64,000 bases of DNA from Sphingobacterium thalpophilum (GTDB lineage: Bacteria; Bacteroidota; Bacteroidia; Sphingobacteriales; Sphingobacteriaceae): NCBI RefSeq assembly GCF_901482695.1, contig NZ_LR590484.1, forward strand, positions 868,001 to 932,000, read 5' to 3'. Made by a program: the position numbers and the translations under genes. Shown piece by piece: positions 27,710-39,000 of the stretch (position 1 is its first letter; each line of letters begins with the position of its first letter). Below the pieces are notes generated by a model. It saw only the letters and a program-made list of their open reading frames with translations, was not told the origin of the DNA and ran no database searches.

Positions 27710-28753
27710 TTAATGCCTCTGCTTATTCAACAACAACAGCAGATAAAACTGAGCACCAAACAACAGCGTGCCCACAACCAGATGTGTCGTTTGCGCAAAA
27801 GCAGGTATTGCAAATCGAGCTAAGATAATTCCTGATAGCATTTGAATACACACGAGGATCAACGTGATAAAAGCAAACTTAAATTGCTTCGATCCTGTCT
27901 TGAAGCTAGTGCGGACCAAAAAGAATAATACAATAACTAAAATCAAAGAACAATATGCCAGCCACCGATGTACTTCGAACTGCTGGCCAATAGTTGTTAT
28001 AAAGTCTTCGCGGGCTAGATCCGAGCCGGTCAATACATCAACCTCTTCCCTTACGCCGGTTCCGACAATCACCTGTGTCAGCATCACCACCAAGGATAGC
28101 AATGCAAGTCCTTTCAACACCCCCAAAGAACGATTAACCAATATTGTTTTGTCGCGTAGTGTAACCGCCTTAAAATAAGTGTATATACTTATACAAACAA
28201 TAACCAACGCCAAAAGCATATGTACTGTGATGATCCAGGGCATCAGATTGGTGGACACCACAATCGAACCTAACCAGGCCTGAACGACCACTACAAAAAG
28301 ATTAACCACTGACCAAACAACGATCGAACTTTTTGATTTCAAATAAGTGAAAGAATAGACCGCCGTGAATAACAGACAAAACCCCGAAACAACCCCTACC
28401 AGACGATTGATATATTCCGTCCAGGTTTTGGCAGCATTAAACTCCTCATGCTGCAGGATACTCTTGTCTGTACGGAGCTTGTTAGCCATTTCTTTATCGC
28501 CAAAAAATTCAACAATCCTGGCGAAACGCTCGTTCTTCTTTGCTCTTCCTTCAATATAATGCTGTTCATATCCCTGCGGTAACTGGGAGATATCTGTCGG
28601 CGGAATGATACGGTTGAAACATTTGGGCCAATCGGGACATCCCATACCTGAACCCGTACTTCGCACCACCCCTCCAGCAATAATGACCAGAAACAACACA
28701 AGGATTGTTATAAAATTGGTCTTTATAAATCGCTTTTCAGCTGCTGGAAACAT
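27710..28753 (-). CDS. ctaA: Heme A synthase (COX15/CtaA)
   Basis: CtaA oxidises the C8 methyl of heme O to the formyl group of heme A. The 347 residues have eight membrane helices in two four-helix halves. The first helix is followed by GGVVRSTGSGMGCPDWPKCF, and EYINRLVGVVSG contains the conserved Glu and Arg. The heme-ligand histidines lie in VHMLLALVIV, EVHRWLAYCSL and THLVVGTLLF. It lies 78 bp behind ctaD, across a hairpin that may uncouple it from the structural genes. Confidence 0.93.
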   Translation of the reverse strand: MFPAAEKRFIKTNFITILVLFLVIIAGGVVRSTGSGMGCPDWPKCFNRIIPPTDISQLPQGYEQHYIEGRAKKNERFARIVEFFGDKEMANKLRTDKSILQHEEFNAAKTWTEYINRLVGVVSGFCLLFTAVYSFTYLKSKSSIVVWSVVNLFVVVVQAWLGSIVVSTNLMPWIITVHMLLALVIVCISIYTYFKAVTLRDKTILVNRSLGVLKGLALLSLVVMLTQVIVGTGVREEVDVLTGSDLAREDFITTIGQQFEVHRWLAYCSLILVIVLFFLVRTSFKTGSKQFKFAFITLILVCIQMLSGIILARFAIPAFAQTTHLVVGTLLFGAQFYLLLLLNKQRH

Positions 28754-28788
28754 AAACTCCCCCTACCTCTTAAAATACAAACTTGTAT

Positions 28789-28820
28789 AAAATAGAGTAG
28801 GGCTACGCCTACTCCATTTT
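28789..28820 (-). terminator. Intra-block terminator after ctaD
   Basis: The arms 28789-28801 and 28808-28820 pair over 13 bp with one mismatch (core GAGTAGG/CCTACTC, 6-base loop). On the minus strand the stem is followed by TATTTTATAC. It lies 11 bp after the ctaD stop and could reduce read-through from the abundant structural genes into the heme and assembly genes. Confidence 0.6.
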
Positions 28821-28831
28821 ATGCTATCTTA

Positions 28832-30703
28832 TTAATCTTTTCTACCATTCTGCGCATTCCATTCTGCCTGGATACGCTCAGCTTCCTCATCCCCTTCAAA
28901 ATCGTGAGGCAAGTTTGAACTCATCGTTTCGGAGAAAGGAACGTTCTGAGGAATAAAGTCCTCGCCGTGACCTGGTTTGCTATAGTCGTATGGCCAACGG
29001 TGTACTGTTGGGATCTCTCCCGGCCAGTTACCGTGGATGTGCTCAACCGGTGTAGTCCATTCCAAAGTGTTGGACTGCCAAGGGTTCTGAGGAGCTTTTT
29101 TACCGAAGAAAATCGAGTAGAAGAAGTTCCACAAGAAAGCAACCTGACCTAAAGCAGCAACGATCGCAGCCCAAGTCACCAATTGGTTTACAGATACCCA
29201 TTTCGCCATGAAAGCAAATTCAGTAAATGCATAGTAACGACGAGGTACACCATCGATACCCATAAAGTGCATCGGGAAGAATACCAGGTACGCACCGATA
29301 AAAGTCAACCAAAAATGCAAATAACCTAATTTCGTGTTCATCATACGGCCAAACATTTTAGGATACCAGTGATATACACCACAAAGCATACCGAAAATAG
29401 ATGCCGATCCCATCACCAGGTGGAAGTGAGCCACAACAAAATACGTATCATGCAAGTTGATGTCCAATGCTGCATTACCCAAGAACAGACCCGTCAGACC
29501 ACCGGAGATAAAGAAAGATACCAGACCAATTGCAAACATCATAGCCGGTGTGAAACGGATATTACCCTTCCACAATGTCGCTAGGTAGTTGAAGGCTTTT
29601 ACAGCCGAAGGCACAGCAATAATCAAGGTAGTGATCATAAATACCCCCCCCAAGAACGGGTTCATACCGGTCACAAACATATGGTGACCCCATACGATAA
29701 ACGACAATACGGTAATACCGATCAACGAGTAAACCATCGCGTGGTAACCGAAAATCGGTTTACGTGAGTTGGTCGCGATAACCTCGGAAGTTAAACCCAA
29801 GGCAGGCATCACAACGATATATACCTCAGGGTGACCCAAGAACCAGAATAAGTGCTGGAATAAGATGGGTGAACCGCCTTCATTAGGTAAGATCTGACCT
29901 TGTACAACCAAGTCAGACAAATAGAATGACGTACCAGCGGCACGGTCAAAAATCAATAGTACAACTGCAGATACCAACACTGGGAATGACAACATACCCA
30001 CGATCGCAGTTAAGAAAAACGCCCAGATGGTCAAAGGCATTTTCCATAAATCCATACCTTTTGTACGCATGTTCAAAATCGTACTCACATAGTTGATACC
30101 ACCGATCAACTGAGAAGCGACGAATAGAACCATACTAACCAACCACAAGGTCATACCCGTTGCTGATCCAGCGATCGCTGTAGGTACAGCAGATAATGGT
30201 GGGTAAATTGTCCAACCCGCCGATGCAGGGCCACTTTCTACGAAGAAAGAAGCAACCATGATCACTGATGCAACGAAAAACAACCAGTATGACAACATGT
30301 TCATAAAAGGTGACGCCATATCGCGCGCACCGATTTGGTATGGGATCAATAAGTTACTGAATGTACCCGATAGACCAGCTGTCAACACGAAGAATACCAT
30401 GACAGTACCGTGGATGGTCACCAAAGAAAGGAAAAAATCAGGCTTAATACGGCCACCTTCAGCCCATTTGCCCAAGAATACTTCTAATATAGGGAACTCC
30501 TTATCCGGCCATGCTAACTGGATACGGAATAATACTGATAAAAGCATCGCAAAAACTGCCATGATGATACCAGTGATCAAGAATTGCTTGGCAATCATCT
30601 TGTGGTCACCAGAAAAGATATACTTCCTGATGAAGGATTCCTCGTGATGATGTCCGTGCGAATCGTGATGTTCAGCGCTATGCGATATTACTGTACTTGA
30701 CAT
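28832..30703 (-). CDS. ctaD: Cytochrome c oxidase subunit I
   Basis: The catalytic subunit of the proton-pumping aa3-type oxidase. It carries low-spin heme A and the heme A3-CuB centre. The 623 residues have twelve or more helices. Key motifs are TIHGTVMVFF (heme A ligand His), FWFLGHPEVYIVVMPALG (CuB His cross-linked to Tyr), WGHHMFVTG (two CuB His) and HDTYFVVAHFHLVMG (heme A3 and heme A His). A His-rich N-terminus (HHDSHGHHHEE) precedes helix 1. The ATG at 30703 is preferred over a TTG six codons earlier. It lies 28 bp behind ctaC. Confidence 0.97.
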   Translation of the reverse strand: MSSTVISHSAEHHDSHGHHHEESFIRKYIFSGDHKMIAKQFLITGIIMAVFAMLLSVLFRIQLAWPDKEFPILEVFLGKWAEGGRIKPDFFLSLVTIHGTVMVFFVLTAGLSGTFSNLLIPYQIGARDMASPFMNMLSYWLFFVASVIMVASFFVESGPASAGWTIYPPLSAVPTAIAGSATGMTLWLVSMVLFVASQLIGGINYVSTILNMRTKGMDLWKMPLTIWAFFLTAIVGMLSFPVLVSAVVLLIFDRAAGTSFYLSDLVVQGQILPNEGGSPILFQHLFWFLGHPEVYIVVMPALGLTSEVIATNSRKPIFGYHAMVYSLIGITVLSFIVWGHHMFVTGMNPFLGGVFMITTLIIAVPSAVKAFNYLATLWKGNIRFTPAMMFAIGLVSFFISGGLTGLFLGNAALDINLHDTYFVVAHFHLVMGSASIFGMLCGVYHWYPKMFGRMMNTKLGYLHFWLTFIGAYLVFFPMHFMGIDGVPRRYYAFTEFAFMAKWVSVNQLVTWAAIVAALGQVAFLWNFFYSIFFGKKAPQNPWQSNTLEWTTPVEHIHGNWPGEIPTVHRWPYDYSKPGHGEDFIPQNVPFSETMSSNLPHDFEGDEEAERIQAEWNAQNGRKD

Positions 30704-30731
30704 ATTCGATTTTATATTCAAAAATTCTTAA

Positions 30732-32069
30732 TTAGTTCAAAGATGCTGTAACTTGTACGCTATCCTTTTTTACGTTAGCTGTTTTACCGCTGAACTCCTT
30801 CTGTAGCTCCTCAGTAAAATATTTGTTTTGCTTAGCTAACCACTCTTTATACTCAGCCTCTGTAACCACGACTACTTTCTTCTGCATGTTGTAGTGGCCT
30901 TGACCACAGATTTTATTACATAACATGACAAAATCATAGTTGTAATCTCCCAGACGATCACGCATCTCTTCTGTGGTTACCGTAGGGGTAAACTGAAAAT
31001 AGTTGGTCATCCCCGGTACAGCGTTGATCTGAACACGGAAGTCAGGAATATAAAACGAGTGAATAATATCTTTCGAAATGATATGGAAACGAACAGATTT
31101 GTTTACAGGTAATACGATATCAGAAGCTTGAATATCATCCCAGGAGTTCTTATCATTGAAATCAATACCATAAGAGTTGGTTGGTGTCGTCATTTTATAG
31201 TTACGCTTACCAATCACGCCATCGATACCAGGATAACGCACCTGCCATTGGAACTGCTCACCTAACACCTCCACTTGAAGAGCGGATTTCTGAAGATCTT
31301 CAGGGATATTTGTAATTGATCTCCACGTAAAGAAACCAAATAATACCAACACCGTCAATACAACAGCGGGAACGATGGTCCAGATTTTTTCTATCGTATT
31401 GTTGTGCGGATAATAATAAGCCTGACGTTTTGCACGCATACGGTACAAGAATGTGAACGTCATCAACAAGATGTGTGTGATGACCAACACAAATGTCGTG
31501 ATCGCAGTCGTGATGATAAACATGGTATCAATACGTTCACCATGCTCAGTCACCGCTGATCTCCAGTATTCAATACCCCAGTGTGTATACGTCCAATACA
31601 CACCGTATAGGAATACCACCAAAAAGATGAAGAACAATACCGACTGGAACGTGTTGTTCGCAAACGGATTGTATTTACCGTTCATTTTTCTTGTCAGTTC
31701 ATAGATCGAAAGCACTTTGCCGATAACTGCAACCACTGTACAAACAACCAAGAACAACAGGACATAATATGTGAAGTTTTTATAAACCTGAGGATCTATC
31801 TGCTTCACTTCTTCAGCAGCAGGAGCAGCTGCGCTAGCTTCCGTAGAAGAACTAGCAGATGCAACAGCAGCAGTACCTGCTGCAGCTGTTGTATCTTTTG
31901 CAACCGAATCCGCAGCCGCAGGAGCAGCTACCGCAGTAGTCGCCACTTTAGCAGAATCAGATGCTACTGTATCTTGTTGACTCGCTAGGATAGGATTTGC
32001 AAAAAGCAACCCTAGTGCAAGCACAAAACCCGAGATGGATTTGAATCTATTATTTAATTTAAAGCTCAT
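30732..32069 (-). CDS. ctaC: Cytochrome c oxidase subunit II
   Basis: The CuA-bearing subunit that receives electrons, here probably straight from the Alternative Complex III. It has 445 residues from the ATG at 32069: a signal-like first helix ending at NPILASQQ, then an Ala/Ser/Thr-rich low-complexity stretch of about 70 residues, an extra helix, the two usual membrane helices and a cupredoxin domain. The CuA site is CNKICGQGHYNM, with the distal His in DIIHSFYIPDFRVQ. The first helix and the low-complexity linker are additions to the basic two-helix plan. The frame is open upstream to 32132, but that would run into the actF stop. Confidence 0.95.
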   Translation of the reverse strand: MSFKLNNRFKSISGFVLALGLLFANPILASQQDTVASDSAKVATTAVAAPAAADSVAKDTTAAAGTAAVASASSSTEASAAAPAAEEVKQIDPQVYKNFTYYVLLFLVVCTVVAVIGKVLSIYELTRKMNGKYNPFANNTFQSVLFFIFLVVFLYGVYWTYTHWGIEYWRSAVTEHGERIDTMFIITTAITTFVLVITHILLMTFTFLYRMRAKRQAYYYPHNNTIEKIWTIVPAVVLTVLVLFGFFTWRSITNIPEDLQKSALQVEVLGEQFQWQVRYPGIDGVIGKRNYKMTTPTNSYGIDFNDKNSWDDIQASDIVLPVNKSVRFHIISKDIIHSFYIPDFRVQINAVPGMTNYFQFTPTVTTEEMRDRLGDYNYDFVMLCNKICGQGHYNMQKKVVVVTEAEYKEWLAKQNKYFTEELQKEFSGKTANVKKDSVQVTASLN

Positions 32070-32106
32070 TTCTTTTATAACGTTTTTACGTAACCTTCCT
32101 GTAAAA

Positions 32107-33342
32107 CTATATTTGGTGATGTAAACTCTCATCCAAGAACGGATGGTTTTTAGGCACCAATGCTTGTTTACTCAATTTGCTCATCACCAAAAAGACAAAC
32201 AAACCTAAGAAACCAAGTGTAGTTCCGATCTCGATGATACCAAATCCTCTGTGTTCTGCAACAGTTCCGGGCATGACCATGATGTAGTAATCCAACCAGT
32301 GACCCGCCAACAACAGAATTCCTACAAACAACATCACATTCTGTTTACGTTTTGCATCGCGATCCACCAAAAGTAATAATGGCGCAACAAAGTTAATGAT
32401 AATACTCAACCAAAACCAAGGTTTGTATTCGGGTTCCCAACGTTTGTAGAAATAAACTGTTTCCTCAGGAATGTTCGAATACCAGATCAGCATGAACTGT
32501 GCAAACCACACATAAGTCCAGAAGATCGAGAAACCGAACATGAGTTTACCCAAATCGTGCAGATGGTTTTCATTTACCCAGTTCATATAACCAGCTTTCT
32601 TCAATACGACCAGTATGACTGTAATGGCACATAAACCACTTACCCACATGGCGGCGAAGTTGTACCAGCCAAACATGGTCGAAAACCAGTGCGCTTCTAA
32701 TGACATCACCGTATCGAATGCCCAGATCGGCGTCGTGAATCCGAAGATAACCAAAAAGATTGCTGACAATTTGAATGACTTCTTATACGAAGCCAATCCA
32801 CCTTCCAAATCCTCTTTATAAGAAAGTTTCGCAAGGATGACAGCAAAAATGCTATAAACACCTAAAAAGATAACCTGACGAGCTAAAAAGAAAGGTACAT
32901 TTAAATAAGCCGACTTTCCTTCGATGATCGGGTCGTAATTTGGACTGTTTTTATCCAATAGACCTTCACCGTGCCAGTGGTGGTAAAGATTATGCGTAGA
33001 TAAACCCAATCCAACGATAACCACTAACAAGAGTGCCGCGATTGGCAATACACTCGCCATAGCTTGAGGTATACGTACCAGACCTGCAGACCATGCAGAC
33101 TGTGTTACATATTGCAAGGCAACAAAGAATGCTCCAGCTGCGCACACACATGTAAAGTAATAACCCATCAATAACAAGTTGGCGTAAGTGCGCTCTACAG
33201 TTGCGTGATCGCCCGAAAGCAATCCGAAAGCTACAGCAGCTACGCCGAGTACAACAGCGACAATACTGAACATTTTAGCTTTGCCAGCAAACTCGTATCG
33301 CTCGTTGAAATTATAATCGTGATGATGACTGTGAGTTCCCAT
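32107..33342 (-). CDS. actF: Alternative Complex III subunit ActF (NrfD-like)
   Basis: A 411-residue polytopic membrane subunit (ten helices predicted by eye) of the quinol:electron acceptor oxidoreductase that replaces bc1 in Bacteroidota. ActF is a paralogue of the quinol-binding ActC. The N-terminus is His-rich (THSHHHDYNF). Segments such as SYKKSFKLSAIFLVIFGFTTP, MSLEAHWFSTMFGWYNFAA and HWLDYYIMVMPG are typical. It lies 18 bp behind actE and 37 bp in front of ctaC, linking the two complexes in one transcript. Confidence 0.9.
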   Translation of the reverse strand: MGTHSHHHDYNFNERYEFAGKAKMFSIVAVVLGVAAVAFGLLSGDHATVERTYANLLLMGYYFTCVCAAGAFFVALQYVTQSAWSAGLVRIPQAMASVLPIAALLLVVIVGLGLSTHNLYHHWHGEGLLDKNSPNYDPIIEGKSAYLNVPFFLARQVIFLGVYSIFAVILAKLSYKEDLEGGLASYKKSFKLSAIFLVIFGFTTPIWAFDTVMSLEAHWFSTMFGWYNFAAMWVSGLCAITVILVVLKKAGYMNWVNENHLHDLGKLMFGFSIFWTYVWFAQFMLIWYSNIPEETVYFYKRWEPEYKPWFWLSIIINFVAPLLLLVDRDAKRKQNVMLFVGILLLAGHWLDYYIMVMPGTVAEHRGFGIIEIGTTLGFLGLFVFLVMSKLSKQALVPKNHPFLDESLHHQI

Positions 33343-33360
33343 TTATATATCTGATGTTGA

Positions 33361-33990
33361 TTATTTCTTTTGTAATTCGTGAACATACATAACAACTTTC
33401 CATCTCTCTTCCGGAGACAGTTGAGATGCATGAGATCCCATGGAGTTGTGACCATAATAAATCGTATGGTAAATTTTACCATCTGTCAAGTCAGCCATCA
33501 AACCACCTCTTGAAGAGTTTGCCGCATCCGTTCTATGATAAGATGGCGGCGGCGGAAAGTTCTCTAATTGACGAGTACCTCTAGAATCCGTTACACTACG
33601 ATCTTTGGTCAACGGGCCATCCCCCTTACCTTCTGCTCCGTGACATACCGAACAGTAAGTTGTGAACAACGCTTTACCTTTCTCCAGGTTTTCTGCGTTG
33701 ACAACCAGCGGATTTTTAACTTCTCTTCCCGCACGTTCGTAATCCTCTAACGTGTTGGCATACTCAAAGCGGGTGAAACCAACAGGATCTGTACCCTTAG
33801 GTGGCGTCTGTGCTGTTTTTCCATCAGCAAAATTCGCATTGGGCTGATCCGGATTAAACGCAAGAGGATCGTACATGTTGCGAGAAAACTCCAAACCTGT
33901 ACTACGAGTCGTTTTATCACCACAAGAAGAAACAAGTGCTGTCAATGCTACAGCTGCGCATACAGTTCCAAGTAAATTCTTCTTATTCAT
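33361..33990 (-). CDS. actE: Alternative Complex III monoheme cytochrome c subunit ActE
   Basis: A lipid-anchored monoheme cytochrome c of 209 residues. The signal peptide ends in a lipobox (ALVSSC, Cys near residue 23). The single heme site is CSVCHG near residue 120, with a distal Met possibly in HNSMGSHASQLS. It passes electrons from ActA to the oxidase. The ATG at 33990 overlaps the end of actD by eight bases (ATGAATAA), and an alternative ATG lies 9 bases upstream. The family length and lipobox position fit either. Confidence 0.9.
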   Translation of the reverse strand: MNKKNLLGTVCAAVALTALVSSCGDKTTRSTGLEFSRNMYDPLAFNPDQPNANFADGKTAQTPPKGTDPVGFTRFEYANTLEDYERAGREVKNPLVVNAENLEKGKALFTTYCSVCHGAEGKGDGPLTKDRSVTDSRGTRQLENFPPPPSYHRTDAANSSRGGLMADLTDGKIYHTIYYGHNSMGSHASQLSPEERWKVVMYVHELQKK

Positions 33991-34519
33991 AGCTAACATA
34001 TTTTCTATCATTGTACTTAACTTCAACAGCACCCGCTTCTTTCAACAAGCTGTCGATCAAGGCGTGATCTGTATTCTCTTTGGCATCTACAGCAAGGATG
34101 AAACGGTCATCTGTTGCTCTCAGGTCCATTACACGTGGCGCACGTCCAGGGAATAAATGGTTACGGAAGAAAAACGTAGCAACCATACCCAAAGCACACA
34201 ATAAAATGGTAACCTCAAATGTTACAGGAACAAAGTTTGGCATGGCAAAAGAGGGTTTACCACCAATATTCATCGGCCAATCGTATACCATCGTATAATA
34301 CAATAGACTGAAACCCAATGTCGTTCCTAATGCTCCAAAGCAAAATGCTGCAATCGGTAAGCGAGAAGGTTTTACACCCAACTTCGCTTCGATGCCGTGA
34401 ATAGGCATCGGAGTAAAGCAGTCATAAATACTTATATTGTTTGCTTGCAATTTGTCGATCCCATGCATCAAATCATCCGGATCCGCAAAACTACCTAATA
34501 TATATTTTGTATTGCTCAT
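33983..34519 (-). CDS. actD: Alternative Complex III subunit ActD
   Basis: A 178-residue membrane subunit with a soluble N-terminal part (ILGSFADPDDLMHGIDKLQANNI, ferredoxin-like fold expected) and two helices (near residues 60 and 100), ending in a soluble tail. The family is DUF3341; the stretch YDCFTPMPIHGIEAKLGVKPSRLP is its hallmark. It has no cofactor. It starts 6 bp after actC and its stop overlaps actE. Confidence 0.92.
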   Translation of the reverse strand: MSNTKYILGSFADPDDLMHGIDKLQANNISIYDCFTPMPIHGIEAKLGVKPSRLPIAAFCFGALGTTLGFSLLYYTMVYDWPMNIGGKPSFAMPNFVPVTFEVTILLCALGMVATFFFRNHLFPGRAPRVMDLRATDDRFILAVDAKENTDHALIDSLLKEAGAVEVKYNDRKYVSYE

Positions 34520-34525
34520 TGCTGA

Positions 34526-36010
34526 TTATTTTCTAACTGATAATTCTTTAATCTCTTCTTCTGTCACTGAATCATATTTCTCTAATGATTCCTGGAAGTA
34601 CTCAACTTGCTCTGCAGGGAATGCGCCTTCCTGAGCCAATTTAGTTTTATGCTGTAATGATGATGATTTCAACAACAGCTTCACTTCGGCGATAGCGATA
34701 CCTGGCAAGAAACGTAAGAACAACAAGAATAACGTGAAAAATAATCCAATTGAACCTACAAAGATACCCACGTCTGTCCAAGTTGGGTAGAACATTGCCC
34801 AGGATGAAGGCAGGTAATCACGGTGCAATGAAGTCACGATGATTACAAAACGCTCAAACCACATACCGATGTTCACCACAATGGATAAGATCCAGGAAAT
34901 TGGAATACTTGTACGAATCTTTTTGAACCAGAATAACTGCGGAGAAATTACGTTACATGTCATCATCGACCAGTATGCCCATGCGTATGGACCCAACATA
35001 CGGTTCTCGAAAGCGTACATTTCATACTCCGAACGAGAATACATCGCGATAAACAACTCCGTTAAGTAAGCCACACCCACGATAGAACCGGTGGTCATGA
35101 TGATGATATTCATGGATTCGATATGGAACATCGTGATGTAGTTCTCAAAATTCATGACCTTACGTAAGATCAGCAATAAGGTCTGTACCATCGCAAAGCC
35201 CGAGAAGATCGCTCCTGCCACGAAATACGGCGGGAAGATCGTTGTATGCCATCCAGGGATAACGGATGTTGCAAAGTCCATGGATACGATAGTGTGTACA
35301 GAAAGTACCAGAGGTGTGGAAATACCTGCCAAGATCAATGACACGATCTCGAAACGTTGCCAGGTTTTCACAGAACCATTCCAGCCGAATGATAACACCG
35401 AGTAAATACGTTGTTTTAAACCAGTAGCACGGTCGCGGATTGTAGCGATATCTGGCAACAAACCACAGTACCAGAATACCAAGGATACCGTAAAATAAGT
35501 CGAGATCGCGAAAGCATCCCATACCAATGGGGAGTTAAAATTAACCCAAAGCGATCCAAACTGATTTGGAAGCGGGAAGATCCAGTAAGCCAACCAAGGA
35601 CGTCCCATGTGAGCCACAACGTATGTGGCCGCACAGATTACCGCAAAGATCGTCATCGCCTCAGCGGAACGGTTGATGGAGTTACGCCAGTTCTGGCGGA
35701 AAATTAATAATACAGCTGAAATCAACGTACCAGCGTGACCGATACCTACCCACCATACGAAGTCGGTGATATCCCAAGCCCAGCCAACTGTTTTATTCAG
35801 ACCCCAAGCGCCGATACCTGTCCAAAAGGTATAACTAACGCTCACTACCCATAATAAAGCACCTAATACAGCAACGGTAAAACCAATCCACCATGCTTTA
35901 TTCGGTTTATTTTCAACCGGTAGTAAGATATCATCCGTAATTTGTGCATACGTGATGTCCTTACCGGTCATTAATGGTTCTCTTAATATTGATTCGTTAT
36001 GCGATGACAT
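34526..36010 (-). CDS. actC: Alternative Complex III quinol-binding subunit ActC (NrfD-like)
   Basis: A 494-residue polysulfide-reductase NrfD family protein with about ten helices. In ACIII it forms the quinol oxidation site and a proton path next to ActB. WVGIGHAGTLISAVLLIFRQ holds the conserved His, HMGRPWLAYW and VHTIVSMDFATSVIPGWHTT are further family motifs, and RDYLPSSWAMFYPTWTDVG lies near the end. It starts 29 bp after actB. Confidence 0.94.
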   Translation of the reverse strand: MSSHNESILREPLMTGKDITYAQITDDILLPVENKPNKAWWIGFTVAVLGALLWVVSVSYTFWTGIGAWGLNKTVGWAWDITDFVWWVGIGHAGTLISAVLLIFRQNWRNSINRSAEAMTIFAVICAATYVVAHMGRPWLAYWIFPLPNQFGSLWVNFNSPLVWDAFAISTYFTVSLVFWYCGLLPDIATIRDRATGLKQRIYSVLSFGWNGSVKTWQRFEIVSLILAGISTPLVLSVHTIVSMDFATSVIPGWHTTIFPPYFVAGAIFSGFAMVQTLLLILRKVMNFENYITMFHIESMNIIIMTTGSIVGVAYLTELFIAMYSRSEYEMYAFENRMLGPYAWAYWSMMTCNVISPQLFWFKKIRTSIPISWILSIVVNIGMWFERFVIIVTSLHRDYLPSSWAMFYPTWTDVGIFVGSIGLFFTLFLLFLRFLPGIAIAEVKLLLKSSSLQHKTKLAQEGAFPAEQVEYFQESLEKYDSVTEEEIKELSVRK

Positions 36011-36039
36011 AGTATTTTTATTTCAAATATTGTACAAGA

Positions 36040-39000
36040 TTACGCGTCAAAAGTGTTTCTAACTTTTGTCATATAACCGATACCCGGCTGAACATTGATT
36101 TCCTCAAGTACGTAATAAACACGCTCGTTGCGCAACGCTTTGGATACTTCAGATTCTGGATCATTAGCATCACCAAAGATAATTGCATTAGCCGAACATG
36201 CTTGTTGACAAGCCATTTGGATATCGCCATCTCTCAATTTGCGATTTTCGATTTTGGCCTGCAATTTACCGGCTTGGATACGTTGGATACACATTGAACA
36301 TTTTTCCATTACCCCACGTGAACGGGTCACTACATCCGGATTCAATACCAACTGTGTAAACTCATTGTTCAGGTAGTTGTCAAAGCGTGAATCATTCCAG
36401 TAAGCGAACCAGTTGAAACGACGTACTTTGAACGGACAGTTGTTTGCACAGTAACGAGTACCGAAACAACGGTTGTACGCCATGTGGTTCAAACCTTCTG
36501 AAGAGTGTACTGTTGCCAATACCGGACAAACCGTCTCACAAGGAGCGTGTCCACAGTGCTGACACAACATCGGTTGGTGAACAACGGTAATATCTTCAAA
36601 ATCCAGATCATCTGAAGCTTTTGCTATTTCTTTTTCTTTGGTCAGATCTTTCTCTTTGCCCTCGATCGTATAATAACGGTCGATCCGCAACCAGTGCATT
36701 TCGCGACGACGACGCACCTCATCACGGCCTACTACCGGAATATTGTTCTCCACATTACAAGCGACGATACAAGCACCACAACCTGTACAAGCATTTAGGT
36801 CGATCGCCATAACCCACTTGTGACCCGGCTGCTCATATTTATTCCAAAGATCGTACGTTTTGTGATTATCTGTAAAACGTCCTGCCTCCGAGTTCGGATC
36901 TTTCAAATATTTCGCGAATGTAGTCTCACGGATCACATTACGGCCTTCGATGGTGTGGTGTGTCTGTGTCTGTGCCAATTGATAAGTACCAGAAGCTTTC
37001 GCTACCGATGCCTTGGCAACACCCTGTACAGTACCGTTGATGATAGAAGCAAAAGGAAACGCGTTTTTACCTACGTTATCTCCAGCTTTACCCACTTTGG
37101 TACGACCATACCCCACTGCAACCGATACCGTGCCCTGTGCCTGACCAGGTTGCTGCACGACTGGTAGCTCGATTTCGACACCGTTTGCTTTTACAGTAAC
37201 TTTACCATCTTCGCCTAAGCCCAATTTCTCAGCGTCTTTTGGATTTAAAGCAGCATAGTTGTCCCAGGTTACTTTAGATACTGGATCTGGCAATTCCTGC
37301 AGGTATGCGTTGTTGGCATAACGGCCATCGCGAAGGCCAGCAGGTTCGTAAAGTTTCAATTCAAACTCTCCTACGATAGCTTTGCTCGTCGCTTCAATAG
37401 CCGATGCAGCAGCAGCAGCATTTCCTGTAAACGCAGGAGCAGTCGCAGCTTTCGCACCTTTATATTCAAAACCGGTTTGCAATACAGCATCCCAATTTTT
37501 GGTAGAACCTGCCAAGATTTGTGTAGACCACAAGTTCTTAACAAAGTTGTACATGTCTGTGTTATTTCCTGCCCAAGTCAACAAGCTTTGTTCCGCCTGA
37601 CGAGTTTGGAAAACAGGGTTGATTGTAGGTTGAACAATAGAGTACAATCCTTCTTTCGGATTGGCATCACCCCAAGATTCCAAAAATGTAGATGCTGGAG
37701 CAATGGCAGTCAGTTCAGAAGCCGTTTCATCCGCACGTGACGAGAATGATAATGTGAAAGGAATCTGTTTTAGAGCAGCCTTCACATCGTCGGCTTTGAA
37801 GTAGTCATAGACTGGGTTGCTGTTCAAGAAGAAAGCGACACCAACCTGCCCTGCTTTCGCCGCTGCCAGGAAAGCCTGAAACGCTGCATCGGAGCCTTGA
37901 TATTGCTTGGAGTAGTTATCCAGGTCGATGATCGTACCATAGGCACCCAAAGCAACGTTGATGGCATTTACCAATACCTGCACATTCACATCGTTTGAAC
38001 CAGCCACAACAACGGCTGCGCCCTTGCTGTTCACTAATTCTTTTGCGGCTAATGCCACACCTTTTTGCGCTTTCTTGTTGGTGGTTGCACCAGGAAGTGA
38101 CTGACCTGTAACCGCGTTATATAAGGCGATCAGGGTAGCTCCTTCTTCCGAAGGTTTGATAGCGATACGCGCGTCAGCGTTGGTACCAGTCATGGATAGA
38201 CCAGACTCAAACTGCACGTGACGTGACATTTTACCGTTCTTCAACGATTTGTAATCACGGTTTTTAGCGTATTGCTGTGTATGTTCTTCACCAGCCAGCC
38301 AAGTTCCTAAGAAATCAGCAGCTACGGAAACGATAACGTTTGCTTTATCAAAATTGTATGAAGGGATAACAGCTCTACCGAATGAAGCTTTATTTGCTTC
38401 AATGATACCGCTGTATGATACCGCGTCGTATTGTACATGGTTTACTGTCGGGAACTTACCGGCCAATGCCGCAATAGCTGCCAAGGTAGAAGGACTATTT
38501 ACCGTGTTGGACACAATGGTAATCTGCTTGCCTGAAGATGCCGCAGCGTTCAATGCTTTGACCACTTCAGCGTCTAATTTAGACCACTCTACATCCTGTC
38601 CTTTCAATTGCGCCTGCTTCAATTTAGACTCATCATATAGGTCCAACACTGAAGCTGCAGCAGTTGAATCCAAACCTTGGTTGAGACCAACCGCATTCGG
38701 GTTAGGCTCCACATTGATTGGACGGCCTTCACGGGTTTTCACCAAAATGCTCTGTCCATTAAATGTCGAAGCATAATAGTTAGGAATACCTGGAGTAACC
38801 TCTTCAGGTTTAATTAAATAAGGAACTGCCTTATGCACAGGTGTACGGTTACAAGCCGCTAAAGAAACAGCACCCAAACCAAAACCTAATGCTTTCAAGA
38901 AGTCACGGCGAGGAGTTTTAGTACTCAAGCCAGCTTCGTTTAATACATCTTCTACAGGAATAGATTCGGCAAACTCACCTTTGCTTCCCTCAACAAAAGC

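Noticed and set aside
30732..32069. Possible frameshift or fusion in ctaC because of its length and low-complexity stretch
   Set aside because: The frame is continuous, and an added N-terminal helix with linker is plausible for Bacteroidota subunit II; the CuA site is intact.
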